Part shown: in pieces, positions 20,082-28,301 of the stretch | How the letters are laid out: every line of letters begins with the position of its first letter | How positions within the stretch are numbered: position 1 is the first letter of the stretch | NCBI GenBank assembly: GCA_947455605.1 | Contig: CANGOX010000001.1 | Span: forward strand, 62,001 to 126,000 | Length of the DNA: 64,000 nt | Direction: 5' to 3' | DNA from: Chitinophagaceae bacterium | Lineage (GTDB): Bacteria; Bacteroidota; Bacteroidia; Chitinophagales; Chitinophagaceae | Position numbers and translations under genes: made by a program | The notes under the pieces: model-generated | The model's input: only the letters and a program-made list of their open reading frames with translations | Databases searched by the model: none | What the model was told of the DNA's origin: nothing

Positions 20082-21137
20082 TTATAAATGCAATTGCTGT
20101 ACAGGCATTTTTACCACAGCTTCCACCATATCGTTGCCTAAGTTACGGATCGCGAAACTGGCTTGACCGCCAAAAAGCAGTTTTAACCGGTTACGCGTGC
20201 TGTTAATACCAAAACCGTCGCTGTCGCCATTATTATCATTCATCTGGCCACTGTTTTGTATGATCAGCTCATGGTGGTCATCACGATAATCAGAGATCAC
20301 TTTCACCAATCCCCCGTTCTTTTGTTTGCCAATGCCGTGCTTAATGGCATTTTCTACCAGTGTTTGCAGCATCATAGGCGGAACGGGCTGATCGAGGGTA
20401 TCTTCATCAATATCATATTCTATCTGCAACCTGTCTTCAAAACGGATATGCTCGAGGGCCAGATAATCCTTCACAATATTCAATTCACGCTCAAAAGGTA
20501 CGGTTTCCATTTTCTCTGCCTGCATACTGCTGCGGAGGATATTGCTGAGCTCGGTGATAGCGGTACGGGCCCTTTCCGGGTTCTCATCCACCAATGCACG
20601 GATACTATTGAGGGCATTAAAAATAAAATGGGGATTGATATGCGATTTGATGGTCTTGAGTTCCAGTTCTTTTACCAGGCTTTCCAGACGAACTTTCTGG
20701 ATCTCTGCCTTGGAACCCAGTTCAACGTAATGCCAGATATAGTAAACAGAGATCCATACCAATACCATCGGAGAGTCGAAGATCAGGTTTGATAAGAACC
20801 GCATTTCAACAGAAACTTTATTCTTCGGATCATATAATCTCAACCATTCCACCACGGCACTATTGGCCAGGTTGAACAGCACAATGGAGCTAACCACCAC
20901 CGCGGTAAGCAGCCACCATTTCTGCACCTGAATGGGCGGCCTCAATTTGAGCCGAACAATCATTTCGCGTAATAAATGAGTGAATATCAACCCGAAAAGG
21001 ATGGTAATGGCAATCCTTGGGTAAAGGATGTGATTGGTCTTGTTCTCGAAAATATAAGCAAAGAACACCATGGATAAACCATAGAATAACCAACCACCCA
21101 GCTGGCAACACCAGTATAAAGAGGATCTGCTTCTCAT
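20082..21137 (-). CDS. LytS/YehU-type sensor histidine kinase
   Basis: A 351-residue membrane kinase. The start at 21137 (MRSRSS) is preferred: the open frame extends to 21365, but that would run through the dxs start and has no membrane or signal character. Four hydrophobic segments occupy about residues 10-150. The His_kinase domain begins at IKSHINPHFIFNALNSI (phospho-acceptor His in NPHFIFN), and the ATPase domain has the N box around LVENAIKHGIG and a G box (GFGINSTRNRL). It lacks an extracellular sensor domain, so it probably senses through the membrane. Partner: the adjacent LytTR regulator. Confidence 0.92.
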   Translation of the reverse strand: MRSRSSLYWCCQLGGWLFYGLSMVFFAYIFENKTNHILYPRIAITILFGLIFTHLLREMIVRLKLRPPIQVQKWWLLTAVVVSSIVLFNLANSAVVEWLRLYDPKNKVSVEMRFLSNLIFDSPMVLVWISVYYIWHYVELGSKAEIQKVRLESLVKELELKTIKSHINPHFIFNALNSIRALVDENPERARTAITELSNILRSSMQAEKMETVPFERELNIVKDYLALEHIRFEDRLQIEYDIDEDTLDQPVPPMMLQTLVENAIKHGIGKQKNGGLVKVISDYRDDHHELIIQNSGQMNDNNGDSDGFGINSTRNRLKLLFGGQASFAIRNLGNDMVEAVVKMPVQQLHL

Positions 21138-21327
21138 GTTAGGACAAATATAAAATGAAAGCGCCCCCCAAACCCTGCTAAATTTGATTAAAGGTAAAAT
21201 CAGCCTCTGTTTGGCATAAATTAATGTTCTGAACCGCCGAACTATCTGTTTTCCCGTATGTTTCAATCCATGAATAGGTATGATGCATAACGCTAAATGC
21301 TTATTTTTACAATATAAACCAGCCTGA

Positions 21328-23262
21328 ATGCAGATCACAGCAGGACCTTTACTACAGAAAATCAATCACCCAAAAGACCTTAAGAAGCTAAGCATCAGCC
21401 AGTTACATCAAGTGTGTGACGAACTTCGCCAGTTTATCGTAGACGTGGTAAGCGTACATGGCGGGCATTTTGCTGCCAGTTTGGGTGTGGTTGAGCTTTC
21501 TGTTGCCCTGCATTATATCTATGATACTCCTTATGATCAGCTGGTGTGGGATGTAGGCCACCAGGCATATGGCCATAAGATCCTCACCGGCCGACGCGAT
21601 AATTTTGTTACCAATCGCAAATACAAAGGGCTTAGCGGTTTTCCTAAAAGAAGTGAAAGTGAATTTGATACGTTTGGAGTAGGGCATTCCTCTACCTCCA
21701 TTTCAGCAGCTTTGGGTATGGCCATGGCAGCAAAATACAAGGGTGAGACCAGGAAATCAGTTGCCGTGATCGGTGATGGTTCCATGACCGCCGGTATGGC
21801 CTTTGAAGCTATGAACCATGCAGGTGTGGCGGATAGTGATGTACTCATCATTCTGAATGATAACTGCATGAGCATCGACCCGAATGTGGGTGCGCTGAAA
21901 GAATACCTTACCGATATCAGCACCTCTCCTACATACAATAAAGTGCGCGATGAGATCTGGAACCTGATGGGCAAATTGCCGGTGGGTAAGAATTTCAGCA
22001 GGGATATGGCGAGTAAGATGGAAGCCAGTATCAAAAGCGTTGTGAACAAAAGCAGCAACCTTTTTGAAGCATTACAGATCCGTTATTTTGGTCCCATAGA
22101 TGGACATAATATTACCAAACTGGTAGATACCCTGAAGGATCTGAAAAATATTCCAGGACCCAAACTCTTACACATTGTAACGGTTAAAGGAAAAGGATAT
22201 TCGCTGGCAGAAAAGGACCAAACTAAATGGCATGCACCGGGATTGTTTGATAAAGTGACCGGAGAGATCTACAAGAAAAAAATAGACGCACCACAGCCAC
22301 CGAAATATCAGGACGTATTCGGGCATACTATGATAGAACTGGCAGAGCTGAACGAAAAGATAATGGGTGTTACACCCGCCATGCCCAGCGGTTCTTCTTT
22401 GAAATTCATGATGGACAAAATGCCTAACCGTGCATTTGATGTGGGTATTTGTGAACAGCATGCCGTTACCTTAAGTGCCGGACTGGCAACGCAGGGTATG
22501 CGCGTGTTCTGTAATATCTATTCTTCCTTTATGCAAAGGGCTTACGATCAGGTGGTACATGATGTGGCCATACAGAAATTACCCGTTGTGTTCTGTTTAG
22601 ACAGGGCAGGACTGGTGGGTGAAGATGGTCCTACACACCACGGCTGTTATGATATTCCTTATATGCGTTGCATCCCCAACCTCATCATCAGTGCGCCGAT
22701 GAATGAGCAGGAGCTGCGTAACCTGATGTATACGGCACAACTGGAAAGTAATCCTTATCCTTTTGTGATCCGTTATCCGCGTGGAGAAGGCGTAATGCCG
22801 GAATGGAGAACGGCTTTTGAAGAACTACCGATTGGCAAGGGAAGAAAATTAAAAGATGGGGAAGAAGTTGCCATATTGAGTTTCGGGCATCCCGGCAATT
22901 TTGCACAAGCCGCTATCCGTGAATTAAGAACACAGGGTATTAACCCCGCACATTATGATCTGCGTTTTGTAAAACCGATCGATGAAGATCTGTTACACGA
23001 GGCCTTCCGCAAATACAGTAAGATCGTAACGGTAGAAGACGGAACAGTAGTTGGTGGATTTGGAACGGCTATTCTGGAGTTCATGAATAAACACAATTAC
23101 CGTGCAGAAGTTAAAATATTAGGCATCCCCGACAGACTGGTAGAACATGGTACACTGAAAGAATTACACAGAGAATGTGCGTATGATGCCCAGGGCATTG
23201 CCGATGCAGTGAGGGAATTAATGAAAGAAAAAGTGAGTGTGAGTACCCTGATCGCGGGTTAA
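21328..23262 (+). CDS. dxs: 1-deoxy-D-xylulose-5-phosphate synthase
   Basis: A thiamine-diphosphate enzyme that condenses pyruvate and glyceraldehyde-3-phosphate in the first step of the MEP isoprenoid pathway. Its 644 residues match the family. Motifs: GHFAASLGVVELSVALHYIY and VWDVGHQAYGHKILTGRR near the N-terminus, the TDP motif GDGSMTAGMAFEAMN with the closing NDN (LNDNCMSI), and the transketolase central motif GICEQHAVTLSAGLA. The GGP-synthase product family nearby also uses isoprenoids, but no operon link exists. Convergent with scpA, sharing a two-way terminator. Confidence 0.97.
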   Translation: MQITAGPLLQKINHPKDLKKLSISQLHQVCDELRQFIVDVVSVHGGHFAASLGVVELSVALHYIYDTPYDQLVWDVGHQAYGHKILTGRRDNFVTNRKYKGLSGFPKRSESEFDTFGVGHSSTSISAALGMAMAAKYKGETRKSVAVIGDGSMTAGMAFEAMNHAGVADSDVLIILNDNCMSIDPNVGALKEYLTDISTSPTYNKVRDEIWNLMGKLPVGKNFSRDMASKMEASIKSVVNKSSNLFEALQIRYFGPIDGHNITKLVDTLKDLKNIPGPKLLHIVTVKGKGYSLAEKDQTKWHAPGLFDKVTGEIYKKKIDAPQPPKYQDVFGHTMIELAELNEKIMGVTPAMPSGSSLKFMMDKMPNRAFDVGICEQHAVTLSAGLATQGMRVFCNIYSSFMQRAYDQVVHDVAIQKLPVVFCLDRAGLVGEDGPTHHGCYDIPYMRCIPNLIISAPMNEQELRNLMYTAQLESNPYPFVIRYPRGEGVMPEWRTAFEELPIGKGRKLKDGEEVAILSFGHPGNFAQAAIRELRTQGINPAHYDLRFVKPIDEDLLHEAFRKYSKIVTVEDGTVVGGFGTAILEFMNKHNYRAEVKILGIPDRLVEHGTLKELHRECAYDAQGIADAVRELMKEKVSVSTLIAG

Positions 23263-23279
23263 CACGCAGGAAATATTAC

Positions 23280-23321
23280 AATAAAAAAATCCGGTTACGC
23301 TTTGTACCGGATTTTTTTATT
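23280..23321. terminator. Two-way intrinsic terminator between dxs and scpA
   Basis: A perfect 16-bp stem (23280-23295 with 23306-23321), with an A-run on the left and a T-run on the right and a ten-base loop. It serves both convergent genes. Confidence 0.93.
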
Positions 23322-23337
23322 GACGTATCTGATATCC

Positions 23338-24186
23338 TTATTCTGTTTCAGGTATGGATTCGTCTTCGAAAGAAGGAGATGATGATTCTTCAATGATATC
23401 ATTCTCGCCTACATTGCCTTCTGCCTCCAGATCATCTTCTCGATGCTCGTTCCATTCAACAATAAAATTGTTCATCCCCTGTCCTACCAGTAGTTTCATA
23501 AATTTCTGTTGTGATAATTCGAGCAGTGATAAGAAGAGGAAGAGTGCATGGATCCTGTCGTTACATACTTCAAATACTTTTTCGAAAGAAACTGTTTTTT
23601 CTTTTTGTACAAAACCGAGCATATAATCACGGCTGCCTTCCATGGTATAGTTGTAACGTACAACGGTATGAACCGGTCTGTTCTGGCGTTCCTGCACACG
23701 AAGCATCACTTTTTCAAACGCTTTCATGAGTTTGAACATGGTGATGTTTTGGATCTCAGTGCCTTCAGAAGCTTCTTCACCAATAGATACGATCTCGCGT
23801 TGCAGGTTACCGCGTTTGATCATGAGCATACGTTGTGCTTCCATTTCGGCCATCTGTACGGCGGCTTCTTTGAAACGTTTGTATTCGAGGATCTTATCGA
23901 TCAGTTCCTGGCGCGGATCGATCTCATTGCCATCAGCATCAATTTCCTTTCGTGGCAATAATAATCTTGCCTTGATGCGCATAAGGGTAGAAACGAACAG
24001 GATGAATTCACTGCTCAATTCAATATTCAGTTTTTCGCCCTGGTGGATGAAATCGAGAAAGTCGTTGATGATCTTGGTGATAGGGATATTGTAAATATCC
24101 AGCTCATCTCTTTCAATAAAGAACAAGAGCAGGTCGAAAGGGCCCTCAAACTGATCCAACTTGATCTGGTAACTCACATTATTCAC
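23338..24186 (-). CDS. scpA: Segregation and condensation protein A
   Basis: A 282-residue kleisin that bridges the SMC ATPase dimer in the chromosome-condensing complex with ScpB. The N-terminal kleisin signature is clear (YQIKLDQFEGPFDLLLFFIERDELDIYNIPI is the diagnostic region, residues 5-35), followed by the helical middle (LMRIKARLLLP) and the C-terminal winged-helix part (FLFLSLLELSQQKF). The extreme C-terminus is an acidic, low-complexity tail. scpB is not adjacent, although the two are neighbours in many bacteria. Confidence 0.95.
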   Translation of the reverse strand: MNNVSYQIKLDQFEGPFDLLLFFIERDELDIYNIPITKIINDFLDFIHQGEKLNIELSSEFILFVSTLMRIKARLLLPRKEIDADGNEIDPRQELIDKILEYKRFKEAAVQMAEMEAQRMLMIKRGNLQREIVSIGEEASEGTEIQNITMFKLMKAFEKVMLRVQERQNRPVHTVVRYNYTMEGSRDYMLGFVQKEKTVSFEKVFEVCNDRIHALFLFLSLLELSQQKFMKLLVGQGMNNFIVEWNEHREDDLEAEGNVGENDIIEESSSPSFEDESIPETE

Positions 24187-24280
24187 GGGTCAATAGCTTT
24201 AGCTGCAAAGAAAACCGAAACAGGGCTAAAATAGTGGGTGATAAGGGAATAGTTATCCACCAATAAGCTTGGGGGAATTC

Positions 24281-24350
24281 GTAAGTCGTGAATCGTGAGA
24301 CGTGAGTAGGCCTTCCGGTCTTACTCACAACTCACGACTAACGACTCACG
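24281..24350. repeat. Heptad-repeat palindrome (gtaagtc / actcacg)
   Basis: Left arm gtaagtc, gtgaatc, gtgagac, gtgagta; a 14-base loop; right arm actcaca, actcacg, actaacg, actcacg. It ends five bases before the mscL stop codon and shares its heptamer type with the arrays at 17703 and 19260. Confidence 0.88.
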
Positions 24351-24354
24351 CTTA

Positions 24355-24804
24355 TTATTGCTTCTCTTCTGTCTTTTTCAACGCGTCCCTGATCTCGGCC
24401 AGCAATTTATCAGCATTGGAGGGTTCGGCAGGTTTGGCGGGAGCAGCGGGGTCTTCTTTCTTCATTTTATTGATGGCTTTGATGACCAGGAAAACAGAGA
24501 AAGCCACTACGATAAAATCGAAGAGATTGGTAATAAAAGCCCCGTATTTTACAGCAACTTCGGCCACAGCAGGTGTAATCACTTTGCCGCCCGCATCTTT
24601 TACCCCGGGTACCGCATCTTTAAGCACCCATACCTTATCATTAAAATTCACACCACCGGTAAGCATACCAACCAACGGCATTACGATACCATCTACAAAA
24701 GAAGTAACGATTTTTCCAAAAGAAGCACCCATCACAAAGGCAACGGCAATGTCTACCAGGTTACCCTTCATGGCAAATTCTTTGAATTCTTTCAGCATGC
24801 CCAT
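24355..24804 (-). CDS. mscL: Large-conductance mechanosensitive channel
   Basis: A 149-residue inner-membrane channel that opens under high membrane tension and releases solutes on osmotic down-shock. The N-terminal amphipathic helix (MLKEFKEFAMKGN) is followed by TM1 (VDIAVAFVMGASFGKIVTSF) with its pore-lining small residues, a periplasmic loop, and TM2 (NLFDFIVVAFSVFLVIKAIN). The C-terminal bundle is Pro/Ala/Glu-rich. Length and order fit the family. It is followed by a heptad palindrome; the upstream neighbour PPK2 is on the same strand but 59 bases away. Confidence 0.97.
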   Translation of the reverse strand: MGMLKEFKEFAMKGNLVDIAVAFVMGASFGKIVTSFVDGIVMPLVGMLTGGVNFNDKVWVLKDAVPGVKDAGGKVITPAVAEVAVKYGAFITNLFDFIVVAFSVFLVIKAINKMKKEDPAAPAKPAEPSNADKLLAEIRDALKKTEEKQ

Positions 24805-24863
24805 ATAGAATTGATTTTGTTCAGGTTGAAAATACTACAAGAAATCGAATCACCAAAAGCTGT

Positions 24864-25610
24864 TTATTTCTTGAGTCCGGGGTATTGCATATTCAACCCT
24901 TTCAGCAGTTTATGCAGGGCAGACGCTATCAGGTATTCTTTATACCAATGTTGGTCTGAAGGAATAATCTGCCAGGGCTGTTTGTTGCAGTATTGAAAAC
25001 AATCTTCATACATCATCATATACAATTTCCAGATCTTTGCCTCTTCCATGTCGTTCTCATTATACTTCCATTGTTTTCGGGGATCCCTGAGCCTTTCTTT
25101 TAAACGGATCTGTTGCTCTTCGGGCGACATATGGAGATAGAATTTAAGAATATGTGTGGCATTATGCCGGGTAAGCAGATCCTCGAAATCATTAATGGCT
25201 TTCATTCGTTCTTTAGCCAGTTTATCATTACACCATTTGTGAACCCGGGTAACCAGTATATCTTCATAATGCGACCGGTTGAAGACCTGTATCATTCCTT
25301 TTGCAGGGGCATGTTCGTGTATACGCCATAAAAAATCGTGTGATAATTCTTCTGCAGTAGGAGCTTTAAAAGACCGGACCATTACCCCCTGGGGATTTAA
25401 TTTACCAAATACGGCCCGGATGGTTCCGTCTTTGCCGCTGGCATCCATACCCTGAATGACTACCAGTATAGAATATTTGGATTGTGCATAGAGCAGGTTT
25501 TGCAATTCATCCAACTCTTCTAACAGCTTTGCTGTTTTTTCTTTTGTTTGGTCTTTGTTCAGCCCTTTCGGCGCCCTTGTACTGATCTTATGCAGATGAA
25601 TGGCTGGCAC
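24864..25610 (-). CDS. Polyphosphate kinase 2 family protein
   Basis: A 248-residue soluble P-loop phosphotransferase that moves phosphate between polyphosphate and nucleotides (or phosphorylates AMP, depending on class). The Walker A is GMDASGKDG (near residue 55), the lid and Walker B region shows FNRSHYEDILVTRVH, and FLHMSPEEQQIRLKER follows. Single-domain length fits PPK2. The subclass, and so direction and nucleotide choice, cannot be decided from sequence alone. Confidence 0.93.
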   Translation of the reverse strand: MPAIHLHKISTRAPKGLNKDQTKEKTAKLLEELDELQNLLYAQSKYSILVVIQGMDASGKDGTIRAVFGKLNPQGVMVRSFKAPTAEELSHDFLWRIHEHAPAKGMIQVFNRSHYEDILVTRVHKWCNDKLAKERMKAINDFEDLLTRHNATHILKFYLHMSPEEQQIRLKERLRDPRKQWKYNENDMEEAKIWKLYMMMYEDCFQYCNKQPWQIIPSDQHWYKEYLIASALHKLLKGLNMQYPGLKK

Positions 25611-25678
25611 GGTAATTCTTTTATATAAAATTATCCTTTTGCTTTTGTAAAAAATGCAACTTTGGCCAAATTAACATA

Positions 25679-26545
25679 GTGAGAGACAAACTGATCAATT
25701 GGGGGCTTTTTACCATTCTGTCGCTGATCTGGGGCAGTTCCTTCATACTCATGAAAGCGGGCATGAACATACTTACCCCTTATGATGTGGCATCTATCCG
25801 CATTTTAAGTGCCGGATTGGTATTGATCCCTTTTGCCCGCAAAGCCTTATTACAGGTGCCGCGTAACAAACTGGCGCTGGTGATACTTTCCGGGTTACTG
25901 GGCAGTTTTTTTCCTGCCTATTTGTTTTGCATCGCTGAAACAAGGATCGACAGTTCGCTGGCAGGGATCTTAAATGCCCTGACCCCTTTGTTTACCATTA
26001 TCATCGGTATCAGTTTCTTTCAGCTCAAAGCCCATTGGAGAAAGATAACGGGTGTGCTTATCGGTTTTATCGGGCTTTATATGCTGGTTTCACCCAATGG
26101 CGATATTCATTTTGCCAATGTATCGTATACGATGCTGGTATTGCTGGCCACTGTTCTTTATGGCATTAATGTAAATATGGTGGGCAGGCATATGCAGGGA
26201 ATTGGCTCCATCAATATTGCATCGCTGGCATTTGTTTTCCTGATCATTCCAACACTTATCATTCTTTATATCAACGGCTATTTTTCATTGCCTCTGGGAG
26301 ATAAAACCGTACTCATTTCAACTGCTGCTTCTGCCGTTTTGGGGATCATGGGAACAGCGGTAGCATCTATCCTTTTTTATATGCTGGTAAAAAGGGCCGG
26401 CACTTTATTTGCGTCAATGGTAACCTATGGCATTCCCTTTATTGCAGTGATGTGGGGCGTTCTGTACGGAGAACATGTAACGATGTGGCAGGTAGGCTGT
26501 TTGGGAATTATTCTGGGTGGGGTGTATCTGGTAAACAGGAAGTAA
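25679..26545 (+). CDS. EamA/DMT family transporter
   Basis: A 288-residue inner-membrane transporter with about ten hydrophobic helices arranged as two EamA repeats. The first repeat starts with the typical SLIWGSSFILMKAG motif, and the second includes GTAVASILFYMLVKRAG and a terminal GIILGGVYLVNRK. Members export or import small metabolites such as amino acids or nucleosides; the substrate is not visible. The start codon is GTG at 25679. It stands alone, and is followed by a period-8 repeat palindrome before frr. Confidence 0.9.
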   Translation: MRDKLINWGLFTILSLIWGSSFILMKAGMNILTPYDVASIRILSAGLVLIPFARKALLQVPRNKLALVILSGLLGSFFPAYLFCIAETRIDSSLAGILNALTPLFTIIIGISFFQLKAHWRKITGVLIGFIGLYMLVSPNGDIHFANVSYTMLVLLATVLYGINVNMVGRHMQGIGSINIASLAFVFLIIPTLIILYINGYFSLPLGDKTVLISTAASAVLGIMGTAVASILFYMLVKRAGTLFASMVTYGIPFIAVMWGVLYGEHVTMWQVGCLGIILGGVYLVNRK

Positions 26546-26549
26546 GACC

Positions 26550-26619
26550 GGTTTATTGGTTTACTGGTTTACTGGTTTACCGGTACAAATAAACCAGTAA
26601 ACCAATAAACGGATAAACT
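26550..26619. repeat. Octad-repeat palindrome (ggtttact / aataaacc), copy 1
   Basis: Left arm ggtttatt, ggtttact, ggtttact, ggtttacc; a short spacer; right arm aataaacc, agtaaacc, aataaacg, gataaact. It is in strict 8-base register and overlaps the frr stop codon by two bases. A related copy lies on the other side of frr at 27230-27291. Confidence 0.88.
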
Positions 26620-27181
26620 ATACTGCCATCATATCTTTTTCTTTCGCAGCCAGGTGTTTATCAACCAGTACAATATACCTGTCGGTGATTTCCTGAACAC
26701 TTTTCTCTCCGTCTTTTACGGCGTCTTCGCTTAAGCCATCCTTTCCTAATTTCTTGATCTGTTCTATGGCATCACGACGGATATTGCGGATAGCTACTTT
26801 GGAGTTTTCACCCTCGCCGCTGGCTTTTTTAACCAATTCTTTTCTCCTCTCTTCGGTAAGCGGGGGCAGGAACAGACGGATCTGGTTACCATCGCTCTGC
26901 GGTGTGATCCCGATATTGGCCTGCATAATGGCTTTTTCAATAGCCTGCAGCATATTCTTCTCCCAGGGCTGGATACTAATGGTACGTGCATCCAGTATGG
27001 TAATATTGGCTACCTGTGTAATGGGGGTTGGAGAACCATAATAGTCTACGTTAATACCATCTACCATGGCAGGATTGGCTTTTCCGGCCCTGATCTTGGT
27101 CAATTCCACCTCCAGATGGCTAATGCCCTTACGCATACTCTCTTCTGTATCTTCTACGATCATTTGTAATTCTTCCGACAT
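26618..27181 (-). CDS. frr: Ribosome recycling factor
   Basis: A 187-residue protein that, with EF-G, splits the post-termination ribosome. The hallmark segments are visible: ISHLEVELTKIRAGKANPAMVDGI is the region around the conserved RxGRA-like motif (here RAGKANP), then IQPWEKNMLQAIEKAI, IRLFLPPLTEERRKEL and RNIRRDAIEQIKKL. Length matches the family. frr commonly sits with pyrH, but here it stands alone, flanked on both sides by matching octad-repeat palindromes. Confidence 0.97.
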   Translation of the reverse strand: MSEELQMIVEDTEESMRKGISHLEVELTKIRAGKANPAMVDGINVDYYGSPTPITQVANITILDARTISIQPWEKNMLQAIEKAIMQANIGITPQSDGNQIRLFLPPLTEERRKELVKKASGEGENSKVAIRNIRRDAIEQIKKLGKDGLSEDAVKDGEKSVQEITDRYIVLVDKHLAAKEKDMMAV

Positions 27182-27229
27182 ATGATTTTTTTTACTGGGG
27201 CGAAATTAATGAATAGTTGTGAGTTTCTT

Positions 27230-27291
27230 GGTTTACCTGCGTATTCGTTTATTGGTATAAATAAACCGGTAAACCCATAAACCGATAAACC
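27230..27291. repeat. Octad-repeat palindrome (ggtttacc / gataaacc), copy 2
   Basis: Left units ggtttacc, tgcgtatt, cgtttatt; right units aataaacc, ggtaaacc, cataaacc, gataaacc in 8-base register. It is the same family as the array at 26550-26619. It lies upstream of both frr and the divergent transketolase half-gene, so it overlaps their promoter space. Confidence 0.82.
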
Positions 27292-27327
27292 TACAACCCT
27301 TATCTTCGCTGCCATAAAAATATTGCT

Positions 27328-28170
27328 ATGGCAAGTATACAGGAGTTAAAAGATGTAGCCAACCAGCTGAGACGCGACATTGTTCGTATGGTGCATGGTG
27401 TACAAAGCGGCCATCCCGGCGGTTCCCTGGGTTGTGCCGATTATTTTGCGGCCCTTTTCTTCGAGATCATGAAACATGACCGGGCTTTTAAAATGGACGG
27501 TCTGAATGAAGACCTGTTCTTCCTTTCCAACGGACATATTTCTCCCGTATATTATTCTGCCCTTGCGCATTCCGGCTATTTTGAAGTAAAAGAACTGGCC
27601 AGTTTCCGTAAGATCAATACCCGTTTACAGGGGCACCCTACCACACACGAGCATTTACCAGGCGTGCGTGTTGCAAGTGGTTCTTTAGGTCAAGGTATGA
27701 GCGTTGCCATAGGCGCTGCATTAACCAAGAAACTGAATGGCGATAATCATCTTGTTTTCTCTTTACATGGAGACGGTGAATTAGATGAAGGTCAGAATTG
27801 GGAAGCCATCATGTTTGCAGCCCACCATAAAGTGGATAACCTGATCTCTACCATTGACTGGAACGGTCAACAGATAGACGGCCCTACTAAAAAGGTAATG
27901 GGACTGGATAGTCTGCGTGCCAAATTTGAAGCCTTTAACTGGACCGTTATTGAAATGAACGGCAATGATATGGACGATACTGTTGCTACGCTGAACAAAG
28001 CGAAATCTATGACAGGCCAGGGCAAACCGATCTGTATTCTGATGAAGACAGAAATGGGTAAGGGTGTTGATTTTATGGAAGGCAGTCACGAATGGCACGG
28101 TATTGCACCCAATGATGAGCAGTTAGCAAAAGCATTGGCGCAGTTGCCGGAGACTTTGGGAGATTATTAA
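27328..28170 (+). CDS. Transketolase, N-terminal (thiamine-diphosphate) half
   Basis: A 280-residue protein matching only the N-terminal third-to-half of transketolase, which moves two-carbon units in the pentose phosphate pathway. The TDP/metal motif is intact (HGDGELDEGQNWEAIMFA, closing with DWNGQQIDG), as are the substrate-site segments SGHPGGSLGCADYF and SGSLGQGMSVAIG. Split transketolases are normal in Bacteroidota, but the C-terminal partner usually follows; here a terminator and then minus-strand genes follow instead, so the partner must be elsewhere. Confidence 0.93.
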   Translation: MASIQELKDVANQLRRDIVRMVHGVQSGHPGGSLGCADYFAALFFEIMKHDRAFKMDGLNEDLFFLSNGHISPVYYSALAHSGYFEVKELASFRKINTRLQGHPTTHEHLPGVRVASGSLGQGMSVAIGAALTKKLNGDNHLVFSLHGDGELDEGQNWEAIMFAAHHKVDNLISTIDWNGQQIDGPTKKVMGLDSLRAKFEAFNWTVIEMNGNDMDDTVATLNKAKSMTGQGKPICILMKTEMGKGVDFMEGSHEWHGIAPNDEQLAKALAQLPETLGDY

Positions 28171-28175
28171 TACAG

Positions 28176-28203
28176 GTACGAAGTTAGAAGTACGAGGTAC
28201 GAA
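28176..28203 (+). repeat. Heptad array (gtacgaa type)
   Basis: Four units in register, gtacgaa, gttagaa, gtacgag, gtacgaa, five bases after the transketolase stop codon. There is no matching inverted arm before the terminator. Confidence 0.8.
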
Positions 28204-28210
28204 TATTTTG

Positions 28211-28239
28211 AAACGCATCACATAACACGTGATGCGTTT
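28211..28239 (+). terminator. Intrinsic terminator after the transketolase half-gene
   Basis: A perfect 11-bp stem (28211-28221 with 28229-28239), a seven-base loop and a following T-run, 40 bases after the stop. It argues against a co-transcribed C-terminal partner. Confidence 0.9.
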
Positions 28240-28301
28240 TTCTTTGTGTCTTTGCGAGAAAAAATTTGCACGCAAAGGCGCAGAGGCGCGGTTTGTGAGC
28301 A

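Noticed and set aside
20082-21365. Longer histidine kinase starting at 21365
   Set aside because: The extra 76 residues have no membrane or domain character and overlap the start of divergent dxs. The start at 21137 leads straight into the first membrane helix.
28240-28301. Remnant of the transketolase C-terminal half after the N-terminal half
   Set aside because: The short gap holds a terminator and a gcgcaaagg-family repeat, with no coding remnant, so this is not a recent frameshift split.
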